Notes: generated by a model from the sequence alone, not told the origin. Counted from the first letter of the stretch, positions 25,340 through 33,484 are shown. The stretch: 64,000 nucleotides of DNA from an uncultured Bacilli bacterium (GCA_944358305.1 CALVQK010000007.1:1-64000), one strand, 5' to 3'. Numbers and translations are program-made.

Positions 25340-25368
25340 ATTATATGTGACAAGTTGTCATGTGTCAA
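25340..25368 (-). promoter_or_regulatory. Consensus promoter of the TetR-exporter operon with operator
   Basis: Minus-strand TTGACA (25363-25368), a 17-nt spacer and TATAAT (25340-25345). The spacer contains the perfect palindrome TGACAAGTTGTCA (25348-25360), a likely TetR operator placed to block RNA polymerase. Confidence 0.85.
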
Positions 25369-25394
25369 TAAAAAAATAAAAAGTAAGTAAAAAA

Positions 25395-25823
25395 TTACCT
25401 ACTTAAACGATTTTCTCTTTTAAAAACTCTAGCACTTTTTCCTATACTATCGACTACTCTTCTATTCATTTCATTTATTAGGGGAGAATCTAATGTTTCT
25501 TCCCCCATACTATTCAAGAATTGATGATATGAATGGGCTATTTTATATTGAGTTAAAAAAACAGCAAGATTCTCATCGGTTAAATTTGTAAGAAGAGCCT
25601 CTTTTTCTTGTCTTATTGTTCTGTAGCTTAATTGTAATATCTCATAACAAGTAGTATCTTCAGTTGTTAAATTTGTAATTCGTGAAATAAAAGCTTTTTC
25701 ATTTTCGATTGATATGTCAGAAACTAACTCAATAGCTTTGACTGCTTCTATACATGGTACTGGTTCTTTATGGTCATAATAGTCATCTATTTTCTTTATT
25801 TGTTCTACTACTCTTGATTCCAT
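25395..25823 (-). CDS. Hypothetical protein, third member of a tandem paralog set
   Basis: 142 residues, soluble and mostly helical by composition. It is a distant relative of the two genes upstream: the order AIELVSDI, then an IRQEKEALLTNLTDENLAVFLTQYKIAHSYHQFL block parallels LELIR...LEEIEPALDDLTLGTLQIVINQFNTVQSF in those proteins. The family is not recognised. It follows the 25825 gene by 1 nt and is last in the three-gene unit. AGGGGG precedes the ATG. Confidence 0.6.
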   Translation of the reverse strand: MESRVVEQIKKIDDYYDHKEPVPCIEAVKAIELVSDISIENEKAFISRITNLTTEDTTCYEILQLSYRTIRQEKEALLTNLTDENLAVFLTQYKIAHSYHQFLNSMGEETLDSPLINEMNRRVVDSIGKSARVFKRENRLSR

Positions 25824-25824
25824 A

Positions 25825-26283
25825 CTAATTCCCCCTTTTTATTATTTTTTTAAATGTTTTATCTTTTTTTCGCATTTCTTCATTTATAGGCCTTAGAGCT
25901 TTTTTTGCTTTTCTTTCATCTGCTAGATGATTATTATACTCTTTTATATATTCATTTAAAGTTTTAAATTGACTAATGACTAATAAAAGAGAATCTAAAG
26001 TTAAGTCATCTAAAGCTGGTTCTATTTCTTCTAACAGTAATTTATATAGTTTATATAAGTTAGTTCTATTATCTACATAAGTAACTCCAAAGTTAGCGAT
26101 ATATCTTATAAGCTCTAGTGTGGTTACATAATCAATGGCACTTAAACTTTCATTTCTTTTAGTTTTATCTTCTATAAGCATTATATTTTTATCTAAAGCT
26201 TCTACTTTCTCTTTAGTTATTGGAATTTGGCTTAATATTTCTGTAAACTCTTTTATTATTCCTTTAGATTGATTATTATTCAT
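25825..26283 (-). CDS. Hypothetical protein, second member of a tandem paralog set
   Basis: 152 residues. It shares with the next gene upstream the blocks DYVTTLELIRYI and LLLEEIEPALDDLTLDSLLLVISQF, followed by a charged C-terminal helix (DERKAKKALRPINEEMRKKDKTFKKIIKR). It has no membrane segment or signal. The family is unknown. The three paralogs lie head to tail with gaps of 1 and 21 nt, so they were probably produced by tandem duplication and are co-expressed. Confidence 0.65.
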   Translation of the reverse strand: MNNNQSKGIIKEFTEILSQIPITKEKVEALDKNIMLIEDKTKRNESLSAIDYVTTLELIRYIANFGVTYVDNRTNLYKLYKLLLEEIEPALDDLTLDSLLLVISQFKTLNEYIKEYNNHLADERKAKKALRPINEEMRKKDKTFKKIIKRGN

Positions 26284-26304
26284 AATACCCCTTTAAACTA
26301 AAAA

Positions 26305-26787
26305 TTATCCTTGATGTTTAGTTATTATTTTTTGAAATTTCTTGTGCTCTTCTGCTACTTTAGTTTCAGTTTGACTAATATAGTGGTTACGAGCTTTACC
26401 TTGACTTTGAAGTAGATTTTGTTCAAAAGATTGGACAGTATTAAATTGATTTATAACAATTTGTAAAGTACCTAATGTTAAATCATCTAAAGCTGGTTCT
26501 ATTTCTTCTAATATTTTGCCATATATTTTTTCTTTTAGATTGTCATTTAATACAGAATTACTACTTATATAAGTAACAATATTTCTAATTAGTTCAAGGA
26601 TAGTTACATAATCTCTAGCACATAGATCATGCTCACCTTTACTGTTCATAGCATTTAACTCATAATTTAGTGAAGCGATAGACTCTTCATATTTTTTTTC
26701 ATTTTCTTCTTTAGCTTCAAGATCATCAAATAATGATGACATATGATTAAGAAAATCTTCAAATGAAGTAAAACTATCAAATTCCAT
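26305..26787 (-). CDS. Hypothetical protein, first member of a tandem paralog set
   Basis: 160 residues. An acidic N-terminus (MEFDSFTSFEDFLNHMSSLF, EAKEENEKKYEE) precedes the shared core ARDYVTILELIRNIVTYI and LEEIEPALDDLTLGTLQIVINQFNTV, then a basic tail FQKIITKHQG. The family is unknown. GGGGGGAG precedes the ATG. It lies downstream of the 6S-like RNA; the RNA's terminator separates them. Confidence 0.65.
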   Translation of the reverse strand: MEFDSFTSFEDFLNHMSSLFDDLEAKEENEKKYEESIASLNYELNAMNSKGEHDLCARDYVTILELIRNIVTYISSNSVLNDNLKEKIYGKILEEIEPALDDLTLGTLQIVINQFNTVQSFEQNLLQSQGKARNHYISQTETKVAEEHKKFQKIITKHQG

Positions 26788-26849
26788 AGTATATTCTCCC
26801 CCCTTTAAAGGTTCTTATATTATACACTATTTTTTAAAAAAATGCAATA

Positions 26850-27036
26850 AAAAAAGTCCAAAGAAACGTTTTGGATCTACGATAAAACCTATACTTATGT
26901 ACAGGTGGGTGTATATAGTCAGTTCTTAGGATCCCTAACCAGTGGAAAGGTCTTCAACACGAACGTGACAATCATCAATACTCCCTTATCGTCTCTTTAG
27001 TCGGTTTTATACTGAGTCATCCGCATCGTTTTCTTT
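26850..27036 (-). ncRNA. Structured non-coding RNA, 6S-like
   Basis: About 187 nt with its own promoter right after the murC stop (extended -10 TGATATACTATAAT, TATAAT at 27042-27047) and a T-run at the 3' end (26849-26855). The 5' end GTCTAAAGAAAACG pairs with the 3' end CGTTTCTTTGGAC. A second helix (GTATAAAACC with GGTTTTAT) lies inside, so the molecule folds into one long closed rod. No protein is encoded. Size, stand-alone promoter and end-to-end pairing fit 6S RNA, which binds RNA polymerase. I could not confirm 6S sequence motifs, so the family call is tentative. Confidence 0.45.
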
Positions 27037-27068
27037 AGACAATTATAGTATATCATATATATTTTAAA

Positions 27069-28379
27069 TTATTCAATATTTTCTAATGTTTTTGTAAAAT
27101 TTTCAATCAAATGAGATACAGTAGCACAACCCATGAAAGCAACAACACCGTTTTTATCTTTTACAACTTTGCTAACAGTATCATCATCGACAAGTTCACT
27201 ATTTGGAATTAGTTCTATGATATCTTCTGATTTAATTTTAGGATAGTCTTTTGGATTTTCTCTATCACATTTAATTGGGGTTAAGTATACTTTGTCAGCG
27301 ACTTTTAGAGCATCAGCGAATTCATTTTTAAAGCGTGATGTCCTTGAATAAGTATTAGGACGAAAGACAACTGTTAATTTTTTATCAGGATATTTCTGTC
27401 TAATCGCTTCAAGAGTTACTTTAACTTCTGTTGGGTGATGAGCATAGTCATCTACTATGATAGTATCTCCTACTATAGTTTCAGCAAAACGGCGATTAGC
27501 ATTTTTAAAACTAGGTAATAGTTCTTTTATCTTTTCTTTACTAACACCTTCATCTAGAGCTTCAATAATAGCACTAGCAGTATTCATAACCATATGATTA
27601 CCATATAAAGGAACAGTGAAGGTATCGATTAACTCATCTTTTTTATATAAAGTAAATGTTGAACCAGTAGTCTCTAATTTAATATTTTTAATAATGTAAT
27701 CATTAGATTCATCTTCACCATAAAATATCACATTGTTTTTAAAATTAATCTTTCTTATATTTTTATCATCACCATTGGCAATTACTGTTTTAGCTTTATT
27801 TGCAAACTCTTCAAAAGTTTTAATAGTGTCTTCTAGATCTTTATATATTTCTGTATGCTCAAGTTCAATGCAAGTAATAATAGCTTTCTTAGGATAATAG
27901 GCAAGAAAATGACGATTAAATTCATCTGACTCTATTATTAATAATCTATTTTTCATATCAATATGACCAGTTCCATCTCCAATAAAATAATTACAACCTA
28001 TAGTATTTTCAAATAAATGCTTTAAAAGTGATGTTGTTGTTGTCTTACCATGAGTTCCACAAATGGAAATAGTATCAAATTCTTTAGTAATACTACCTAC
28101 TACTTCATTATACGGTTTAAAAGTAAGGCCTAATTCTTTTATTCTTTTCATCTCAGGATGATCTTCACTAAAAGCACGTGATGCTGTTACGATGGTGTCT
28201 TTAGCTAATTCATGATTACCATCGTAAAATATTTTTATACCTCGCATCTTTAGTCCCTTCTCTGTAAACTTATAATCCTTAGCATCATCATAACCTGATA
28301 CCTCATTACCCATATCATATAACATCTGAGCAAGTGTACTCATTCCTGTTCCTTTTATTCCGATACAATAATATTTCAT
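27069..28379 (-). CDS. murC: UDP-N-acetylmuramate--L-alanine ligase family (MurC)
   Basis: 436 residues. Mur ligase fold: N-terminal Rossmann region YYCIGIKGTGMSTLAQML, ATP loop ISICGTHGKTTTTSLLKHLF (about 105-125), ESDEFNRHFLAYYPK, DDYAHHPTEVKVTL and the C-terminal domain with VVFRPNTYSRTSRFKNEFADAL. It adds L-Ala to UDP-MurNAc in peptidoglycan synthesis, so the organism has a wall. The ATG is preceded by GAAGGAG. The dcw-cluster neighbours of murC are absent here. Confidence 0.92.
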   Translation of the reverse strand: MKYYCIGIKGTGMSTLAQMLYDMGNEVSGYDDAKDYKFTEKGLKMRGIKIFYDGNHELAKDTIVTASRAFSEDHPEMKRIKELGLTFKPYNEVVGSITKEFDTISICGTHGKTTTTSLLKHLFENTIGCNYFIGDGTGHIDMKNRLLIIESDEFNRHFLAYYPKKAIITCIELEHTEIYKDLEDTIKTFEEFANKAKTVIANGDDKNIRKINFKNNVIFYGEDESNDYIIKNIKLETTGSTFTLYKKDELIDTFTVPLYGNHMVMNTASAIIEALDEGVSKEKIKELLPSFKNANRRFAETIVGDTIIVDDYAHHPTEVKVTLEAIRQKYPDKKLTVVFRPNTYSRTSRFKNEFADALKVADKVYLTPIKCDRENPKDYPKIKSEDIIELIPNSELVDDDTVSKVVKDKNGVVAFMGCATVSHLIENFTKTLENIE

Positions 28380-28452
28380 AAGACTCCTTCTTTCTTTAAT
28401 CATTATACCTTATGTTATATAGATTTTCAAATATACATTTACTCGCTAATAC

Positions 28453-28481
28453 TTGAAATTATTATATATTTATGATACTAT
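28453..28481 (+). promoter_or_regulatory. Promoter of candidate antitoxin RNA
   Basis: TTGAAA (28453-28458), a 17-nt spacer and TACTAT (28476-28481) on the plus strand. Confidence 0.55.
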
Positions 28482-28487
28482 GAATAT

Positions 28488-28612
28488 GTAAAAGAAATTT
28501 ACATATTATAAAAAAAGAGGAATACCTAGTTCTGTGTCGGGTGTTACCTCTAAAAGATAGGTTGAGCACCCTAATTACAATGTTGTAATAGGGTGTCTTT
28601 CTATCTAAAAAT
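28488..28612 (+). ncRNA. Candidate antitoxin RNA (RNA II-like)
   Basis: Predicted plus-strand transcript converging on the small toxin gene. It starts with a stem-loop closed by AGAGG/CCTCT that contains GGAATACCTAGT and GGGTGTT. It ends in the stem CACCCTA...TAGGGTG shared with the opposing mRNA. About 35 nt overlap the toxin transcript's 3' end. The 5' blocks recur in the toxin mRNA leader, as in par/Fst type I systems. Confidence 0.5.
28567..28595. terminator. Shared bidirectional terminator of the toxin-antitoxin locus
   Basis: CACCCTA(A)TTACAA and TTGTAATAGGGTG form a long stem with a 2-nt loop that lies at the 3' ends of both convergent transcripts. Confidence 0.65.
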
Positions 28613-28675
28613 AATCAAGAGTATGATAATTATAATCAATGATGAAATTAAAAAGTCTTTCTTATTCATAGACAT
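28601..28675 (-). CDS. Candidate type I toxin, 24-residue membrane peptide
   Basis: The peptide starts MSMNKKDFLISS and continues as an unbroken run of Leu/Ile before a final Arg: one membrane helix with a basic N-terminus. AAAGGGG lies 2 nt before the first ATG and 8 nt before the second ATG (28669), which would give 22 residues. The mRNA leader is about 70 nt and begins with a stem-loop (ACTAGG/CCTAGT). Size and gene arrangement fit Fst/TxpA-like type I toxins that depolarise the membrane when the antisense RNA is lost. Confidence 0.55.
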   Translation of the reverse strand: MSMNKKDFLISSLIIIIILLIIFR

Positions 28676-28750
28676 TTCCCCTTTCTAACCCCCTATTTAT
28701 TAAAGTGAAAGAAAGAGGCCAAACACCCATACTAGGTATTCCTAGTAGAT

Positions 28751-28779
28751 ATAATAATATATCTGATACTATCAATCAA
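28751..28779 (-). promoter_or_regulatory. Promoter of candidate toxin mRNA
   Basis: Minus-strand TTGATT (28774-28779), a 17-nt spacer and TATTAT (28751-28756). The start would fall close to the ACTAGG stem-loop. Confidence 0.5.
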
Positions 28780-28826
28780 TCAAACATGATACAAAATTTT
28801 TGTTCTATAAAAGGAAGGTAATAACG

Positions 28827-29723
28827 ATGTTAAAATTATATAAAAAATGTAATTTATGTCCTAGAAAGTGTTTAATAGATAGAACTAAAACTATAGGATA
28901 TTGTAAATCTAGTGATAAAGTTAAAGTGGCAAGAAGTGCACTACACTACTTTGAAGAACCATCTATATCTGGTACTAATGGTAGTGGTACTATCTTTTTT
29001 AGTAATTGTAATTTAAAGTGTTGTTATTGTCAGAACAAAGAAATATCAACTGATGGTTTTGGAAAAGAAATATCTATAGAAAGGCTTTCAGAAATGATGT
29101 TAGAGTTAGAGAAAAACGGTGCTAACAACATTAATCTAGTTACTCCTACTCACTATGTTCCTAGTATTATTGAAGCAATTAAAATTGCAAGAAGTAAAGG
29201 ATTATCTATTCCTATCGTTTATAATACTAGTGGTTATGAGAATGTGGAAACTTTAAAGCTATTAGAAGGATATATTGATATTTATCTAACAGATTTTAAA
29301 TATTTTGATAATAAGTTAGGTAAAGATTTATCAAAATGCTCTAATTATTTTGAAGTAGCTAGTAAAGCGTTAGAAGAGATGTATAGACAAACTGGTAAAA
29401 ATAAGTTTAATGATAATGGATTAATGACTAAAGGTATTATTGTTAGATGTTTGGTCTTACCTACTAAAAGTGATGATACTAAAAAAATAATAAATTATTT
29501 ATATAAAAAATACCAAGATAATATTTATCTTAGTATTATGAATCAGTATACTCCAGTTAATTACATTAAAGATTATCCATACTTAAATAAAACTATTAGT
29601 GATGATGAATATAATAAGGTAATAGATTATGCAATAGATTTAGGAGTAAAAAATGCTTATATACAAGAAGGTGGTACTTGTAGTGAATCGTTTATACCAG
29701 CTTTTGATCTTGAAGGAGTTTAA
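28827..29723 (+). CDS. Radical SAM protein (PflA-activase-like)
   Basis: 298 residues. Two cysteine sets: an N-terminal CNLCPRKC (about 8-15), a likely extra Fe-S site, and the radical SAM motif CNLKCCYC (about 61-68, CxxxCxxC). The rest fits the SAM barrel (NLVTPTHYV, VYNTSGYE, DIYLTDFKYF, MNQYTPVNY, QEGGTCSESF). Stand-alone proteins of this type are annotated as PflA-like; the substrate is unknown and no pyruvate formate-lyase lies nearby. The ATG at 28827 is chosen because AAGGAAGG lies 8 nt upstream. Confidence 0.85.
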   Translation: MLKLYKKCNLCPRKCLIDRTKTIGYCKSSDKVKVARSALHYFEEPSISGTNGSGTIFFSNCNLKCCYCQNKEISTDGFGKEISIERLSEMMLELEKNGANNINLVTPTHYVPSIIEAIKIARSKGLSIPIVYNTSGYENVETLKLLEGYIDIYLTDFKYFDNKLGKDLSKCSNYFEVASKALEEMYRQTGKNKFNDNGLMTKGIIVRCLVLPTKSDDTKKIINYLYKKYQDNIYLSIMNQYTPVNYIKDYPYLNKTISDDEYNKVIDYAIDLGVKNAYIQEGGTCSESFIPAFDLEGV

Positions 29724-30478
29724 TATAACTTCTTTTCTTTTACTTTAGAAAGCTTACTATTTATTTCTAAGTATATATTTTTATTATCCTTATAAAACTC
29801 TTCAAACATATCAGTATTTTCTTTAAATAAATCTAAGCTTTGCTTAAGGTTTTGTTTTACTTTTTCCATTACCTCTTCTCTTGGCTTTTTTCTTATTGTT
29901 GGCATAATAATTCCATTGTTAATATCACTTAAAATCCAAACAGGATACTTTTTATCACTATCTTCATCTTTCATAAGTGAATAACCTACTATTTCGGGAA
30001 AGTCATTATCAGTGGGATTATATAGAAACGATAAATTATCACTAGTTATATAGTTAATAAGATGATTGCCAAATAGTCTTGGCAGGATATTTACTAGTAA
30101 AGCCATTGTCTCAGGCTTGGCATTATATTCTCTTAAATCTACATTAGCAATATAACTTTTTATATCTTTTAGAAATAGAAAATCTCTTAAGCCAAAAGAA
30201 ATATTTCTACAAACACCATAACCAGTAGAGATAACAAAGCCTAAATCATTAGGTGGTAAAAGGAAAGTAGAAGCTTTAGATTTACTATATTCAAAATGAT
30301 GTTTATAAGATAAATAACCATTATCATAAGCAAAATAATATAAAGCAAGGAGTCCTCCTATTTCGTCTATATTAAAATCTTTACCAAGATTACCTAAATT
30401 ATAAAGATAAGAAAAATATAAATAGAATAAATCACTTCTAATTTGACTTTTTTTATATTCTTTTATAAAATTACTCAT
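29720..30478 (-). CDS. Putative cysteine-motif (transglutaminase-like) protein A
   Basis: 252 residues, not assigned with certainty. The central block STGYGVCRNISFGLRDFLFL has a Cys-Arg after a glycine turn at the start of a helix, the usual setting of a transglutaminase/cysteine-peptidase nucleophile. Later aspartates and a His (GNHLINY) could complete a triad. A similar block (EACCRHTASFGKLIL) occurs in the gene at 31085, on the far side of queH. Overlaps queH by 8 nt. The ending is strongly basic. Confidence 0.6.
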   Translation of the reverse strand: MSNFIKEYKKSQIRSDLFYLYFSYLYNLGNLGKDFNIDEIGGLLALYYFAYDNGYLSYKHHFEYSKSKASTFLLPPNDLGFVISTGYGVCRNISFGLRDFLFLKDIKSYIANVDLREYNAKPETMALLVNILPRLFGNHLINYITSDNLSFLYNPTDNDFPEIVGYSLMKDEDSDKKYPVWILSDINNGIIMPTIRKKPREEVMEKVKQNLKQSLDLFKENTDMFEEFYKDNKNIYLEINSKLSKVKEKKLY

Positions 30479-31088
30479 TTTTTAATTTTTCTAACCTTTC
30501 TACTTTAGAGTAGATACAACCACAGTAGTCTTGACGATATAAATTATAGATATGAGATAACTCTATACTTCTTTTATAACCATTTTTCTTTTTAAAGTCA
30601 GCATATAAATAATTAATATTATATTTTTTAGATAACTCCTCACCTATTTCATTTAACCATTTACTATTCTTATAAGGACTTATTGATAAAGTGGTAGAAA
30701 AATAATCAAAATTGTGTATTTTAGCAAGTTTTGCTGTTTCTTCAAGTCTTAAGTTATAACACTTATAACATCTAATGTCTCCTTCAGTTAAATCTTCTAA
30801 ACCACGAGACATTTCTAAAAACTTTTCTTTATCATAATTACAATCTAATAGTTTTATATCATAACCTACAAGGTTAATAAACTTTTCTAACTCTTCTTTC
30901 CTTTTAAGATACTCTTTATAATCAGTGATATTTGGATTATAAAAAAGAATAGTTATATCAAAGTATTCTGATATTTTCTCTAAGACTGATGATGAGCATG
31001 GTGCACAACAAGCATGTAATAATAAAGAGGGTTTGTTATTTAAATCTATATTATTTAATACTTTTTCACATTCTAAGTTATAATTCAT
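30471..31088 (-). CDS. queH: Epoxyqueuosine reductase QueH
   Basis: 205 residues. QueH (DUF208) family: HACCAPCSSSVLEKI near the N-terminus (about 25-39), YNPNITDYKEYLKRKEEL, CYKCYNLRLEETAKLA, and RQDYCGCIYS near the end. These cysteines bind an Fe-S cluster and a second metal. It converts epoxyqueuosine to queuosine in tRNA, the last step of queuosine synthesis. It overlaps genes on both sides, so all three are translated as a unit. Confidence 0.93.
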   Translation of the reverse strand: MNYNLECEKVLNNIDLNNKPSLLLHACCAPCSSSVLEKISEYFDITILFYNPNITDYKEYLKRKEELEKFINLVGYDIKLLDCNYDKEKFLEMSRGLEDLTEGDIRCYKCYNLRLEETAKLAKIHNFDYFSTTLSISPYKNSKWLNEIGEELSKKYNINYLYADFKKKNGYKRSIELSHIYNLYRQDYCGCIYSKVERLEKLKNE

Positions 31089-31957
31089 TCTTCTTTTCGC
31101 CTCCTTATCAATTTTAGTTTTTTCTGTTCTTCATATAGTCCATTATAAGCTTCATTAATATTGTGGTAAAGCTCTTTATTATGTAAATAAAATTCTAAAA
31201 ATAGGCTGTGATTCATTTTAAATTTTTCAAGATCATGATTAACTTTAGCATCTAGTTCTAAACATTGTTCTTTAGTAAGAGGTTTAACTTTAGAGAAATC
31301 AAATTTCTTTATACCAAACTTATTATAATTATAAAGAGGTAAAACATTACTAAGTTTAGAATTAAAATTATGAGCTAAGCCTTTATCACCATAGAATAAT
31401 AACATAGTTCCAATTGTTATATCTGCAAAAAATTCTAAATCTCCATCGTTTATATAGTTAAAAGTATGATTATTTCTATTATAACATACAGGCTTATGCC
31501 AAGTTTCATTTAGAAAGCGTAATATCTGTAATAAATTGTCATCAAGGTGATCCTGATTATAGTAAGTACTTACTGTTGCATTTTTAATATTGAAATTATC
31601 AAGAATAAGTTTTCCAAAACTAGCAGTATGACGGCAACAAGCTTCCCCACTAAAAACTTTCAAACCCATATTAAAATCTTCTTTGGTTACTATAGTACAT
31701 AAATCACCATCTATTTTCTTATAAGTATAACTTCCTTTTTCAGAAACAATACCATTATGAATCATATAACCTGTAAGTGTAATTAGAGATATACCAGATT
31801 TAACATTAAGGGTATTAGCAAAAGATGTGAAATTGTCTAAAAATATAGCAAAGTTTTTAAATAAAGATGCTTGTTTAGCATTTCCATAATAATCATCTAG
31901 ATATTTTCTTTGAGCTTTTTTTAGTTTTCTTGCTTCTATTTTATCTTTTATTATCAT
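31085..31957 (-). CDS. Putative cysteine-motif (transglutaminase-like) protein B
   Basis: 290 residues, unrecognised. KVFSGEACCRHTASFGKLILDNF places a Cys-Arg at the start of a helix, as in protein A encoded two genes downstream. A His (NRNNHTFNY) and an Asp (FADITIG) follow in the order Cys-His-Asp typical of transglutaminase-fold enzymes. The first 35 residues are basic. No signal peptide is present. It starts the overlapping run with queH and protein A. AGGGGAG precedes the ATG. Confidence 0.6.
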   Translation of the reverse strand: MIIKDKIEARKLKKAQRKYLDDYYGNAKQASLFKNFAIFLDNFTSFANTLNVKSGISLITLTGYMIHNGIVSEKGSYTYKKIDGDLCTIVTKEDFNMGLKVFSGEACCRHTASFGKLILDNFNIKNATVSTYYNQDHLDDNLLQILRFLNETWHKPVCYNRNNHTFNYINDGDLEFFADITIGTMLLFYGDKGLAHNFNSKLSNVLPLYNYNKFGIKKFDFSKVKPLTKEQCLELDAKVNHDLEKFKMNHSLFLEFYLHNKELYHNINEAYNGLYEEQKKLKLIRRRKEE

Positions 31958-32044
31958 GATACTCTCCCCTTTGTTGTAGTGATTATTTTAACACAAATCT
32001 CATATGACATCAATTAAAAAGCAGTATATATTATTTGTTTATAA

Positions 32045-32073
32045 TTGAAAAATATTTAAAGTAATATTATAAT
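32045..32073 (+). promoter_or_regulatory. Promoter of the HAD gene
   Basis: TTGAAA (32045-32050), a 17-nt spacer and TATAAT (32068-32073). Confidence 0.75.
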
Positions 32074-32098
32074 ACAACAAATAAAGGAGTTAGTAATT

Positions 32099-32620
32099 AT
32101 GAGAGTTATCTTTTTAGATGTAGATGGAGTTTTAAATAATTTAGAATTTTTAAAAAAGAGACAGAAATTACTTAGAGTTTATAAAGATATGTATTTACCA
32201 AGACTAGATGACAATAATTTTATAGTTTTAAAAGAGCTTGTAGATAAAACTGAGGCTAAATTAGTTTTATCATCTAGTTGGCGTATGTTTTTTAATGAAG
32301 ATTTAAGCCCTAATGATAATTCCTTTGATAGTCCTGGAAGAAATTTAATAGAAAAACTTAATAGTTATGGACTTTCTCTAGATGGTAGAACTGAACTTAA
32401 AGGTAGGCATGAAGGTTATTTAAGAGGAGACTTTATTAGAGACTATTTAGAAGAGCATCCTTTGATAGATAGTTTTGTCATTCTTGATGATGATAATGAT
32501 ATGAGAGAATTTACAGATACTAATTTAATAAGGACAGACTCTCTTAAAGGATTAACTCGGGATGATATTATGAAAGCTGAAACTATTTTTAAAAAACAAG
32601 AAAAATCTAAAAGATTGTAA
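32099..32620 (+). CDS. HAD-superfamily hydrolase-like protein
   Basis: 173 residues. The nucleophile motif is VIFLDVDGVLNN (Asp7, Asp9), followed by motif II in AKLVLSSSWRMFF and the Mg-binding acidic motif in FVILDDDNDM. The SSSWR pattern occurs in a small HAD group sometimes annotated as HAD domain proteins with possible RNA/nucleotide phosphatase roles. The substrate is unknown. It starts a run of plus-strand genes. AAGGAG lies 10 nt before the ATG. Confidence 0.85.
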   Translation: MRVIFLDVDGVLNNLEFLKKRQKLLRVYKDMYLPRLDDNNFIVLKELVDKTEAKLVLSSSWRMFFNEDLSPNDNSFDSPGRNLIEKLNSYGLSLDGRTELKGRHEGYLRGDFIRDYLEEHPLIDSFVILDDDNDMREFTDTNLIRTDSLKGLTRDDIMKAETIFKKQEKSKRL

Positions 32621-32660
32621 TATTATTTATTCTTTTAGCATATCTATTACTGGTGATATT

Positions 32661-33425
32661 ATGGCTAGTTTTAGTTATGCTTTTATTTTGTCTACTTTAG
32701 CGGGATTATCTACTTTAATTGGCTTTGTTCCTTTACTTTTTAATTTAAAGAATGAAAAGACTATTATTATGGCTTCTTTGGCTTTTGCTAGTGGAGTAAT
32801 GATTTGTGTATCGATAACTGATCTAATACCAGAATCTTTTAATTTACTAACATCTATTTTTAAAGCCTTCCCTGCCCTTTTATTTTTATTAATATTTATA
32901 TCTCTTGGAGTTATAATATCAATGTTAATAGATAAATTCTTACCTAAAAGTGAAAATAAAAATGTAAGTAATAAAAAACTATATAGGCTTGGTCTTGTAT
33001 CTATGCTTGCTATTATTATGCATAATATTCCTGAAGGGGTTGCTACTTTTCTTTCTAGTTCTACTAATGAGAGTTTAGGATTATCACTTGCTCTTGCCAT
33101 TAGTTTTCATAATATTCCAGAAGGAATAAGTATTGCTATACCAATTTACTTTAGTACTAAATCAAAATTTAAAGCCTTTATTTATACTTTAATATCTGGT
33201 TTATCTGAGCCTCTTGGCGCTATATTAGCTTACTTTTTTCTTGCAAGTATTATTAATAACTTTATTATGAGTATAATTTTGTCAATAATCTCAGGTATTA
33301 TGATACATATTAGTATTTATGAGTTATTAAGTGAATCATTAAGTTATAAAAGACGTAACTTTACTTTTGTTTTCTTTGGTGTTGGTTTTATTTTTATGTT
33401 AATTTCACATTTCTTACTAGGATAA
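32661..33425 (+). CDS. ZIP family metal transporter
   Basis: 254 residues, about eight membrane segments. ZIP signature motifs HNIPEGVATF and HNIPEGISIAI are in helices 4 and 5, and SGLSEPLGAIL follows. These form the binuclear metal site for Zn or other divalent cations. The His-rich cytosolic loop of many ZIPs is absent; the loop around residues 95-110 is Lys/Asn-rich. It is 40 nt after the HAD gene and close to an SBP-like lipoprotein. Confidence 0.93.
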   Translation: MASFSYAFILSTLAGLSTLIGFVPLLFNLKNEKTIIMASLAFASGVMICVSITDLIPESFNLLTSIFKAFPALLFLLIFISLGVIISMLIDKFLPKSENKNVSNKKLYRLGLVSMLAIIMHNIPEGVATFLSSSTNESLGLSLALAISFHNIPEGISIAIPIYFSTKSKFKAFIYTLISGLSEPLGAILAYFFLASIINNFIMSIILSIISGIMIHISIYELLSESLSYKRRNFTFVFFGVGFIFMLISHFLLG

Positions 33426-33484
33426 TTTTAGGTTATGTTTGATATGAGGCAAATTTTATAGTACAATATTTTTAGGTGTTAAAT

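Noticed and set aside
26850-27036. M-box (ykoK) magnesium riboswitch as an alternative for the 6S-like RNA
   Set aside because: An AGAGACG...GGG stretch looked similar, but the conserved M-box start (TTAGGTGAGGCTCC) is missing, and the RNA terminates before the next gene, which is not a transporter.
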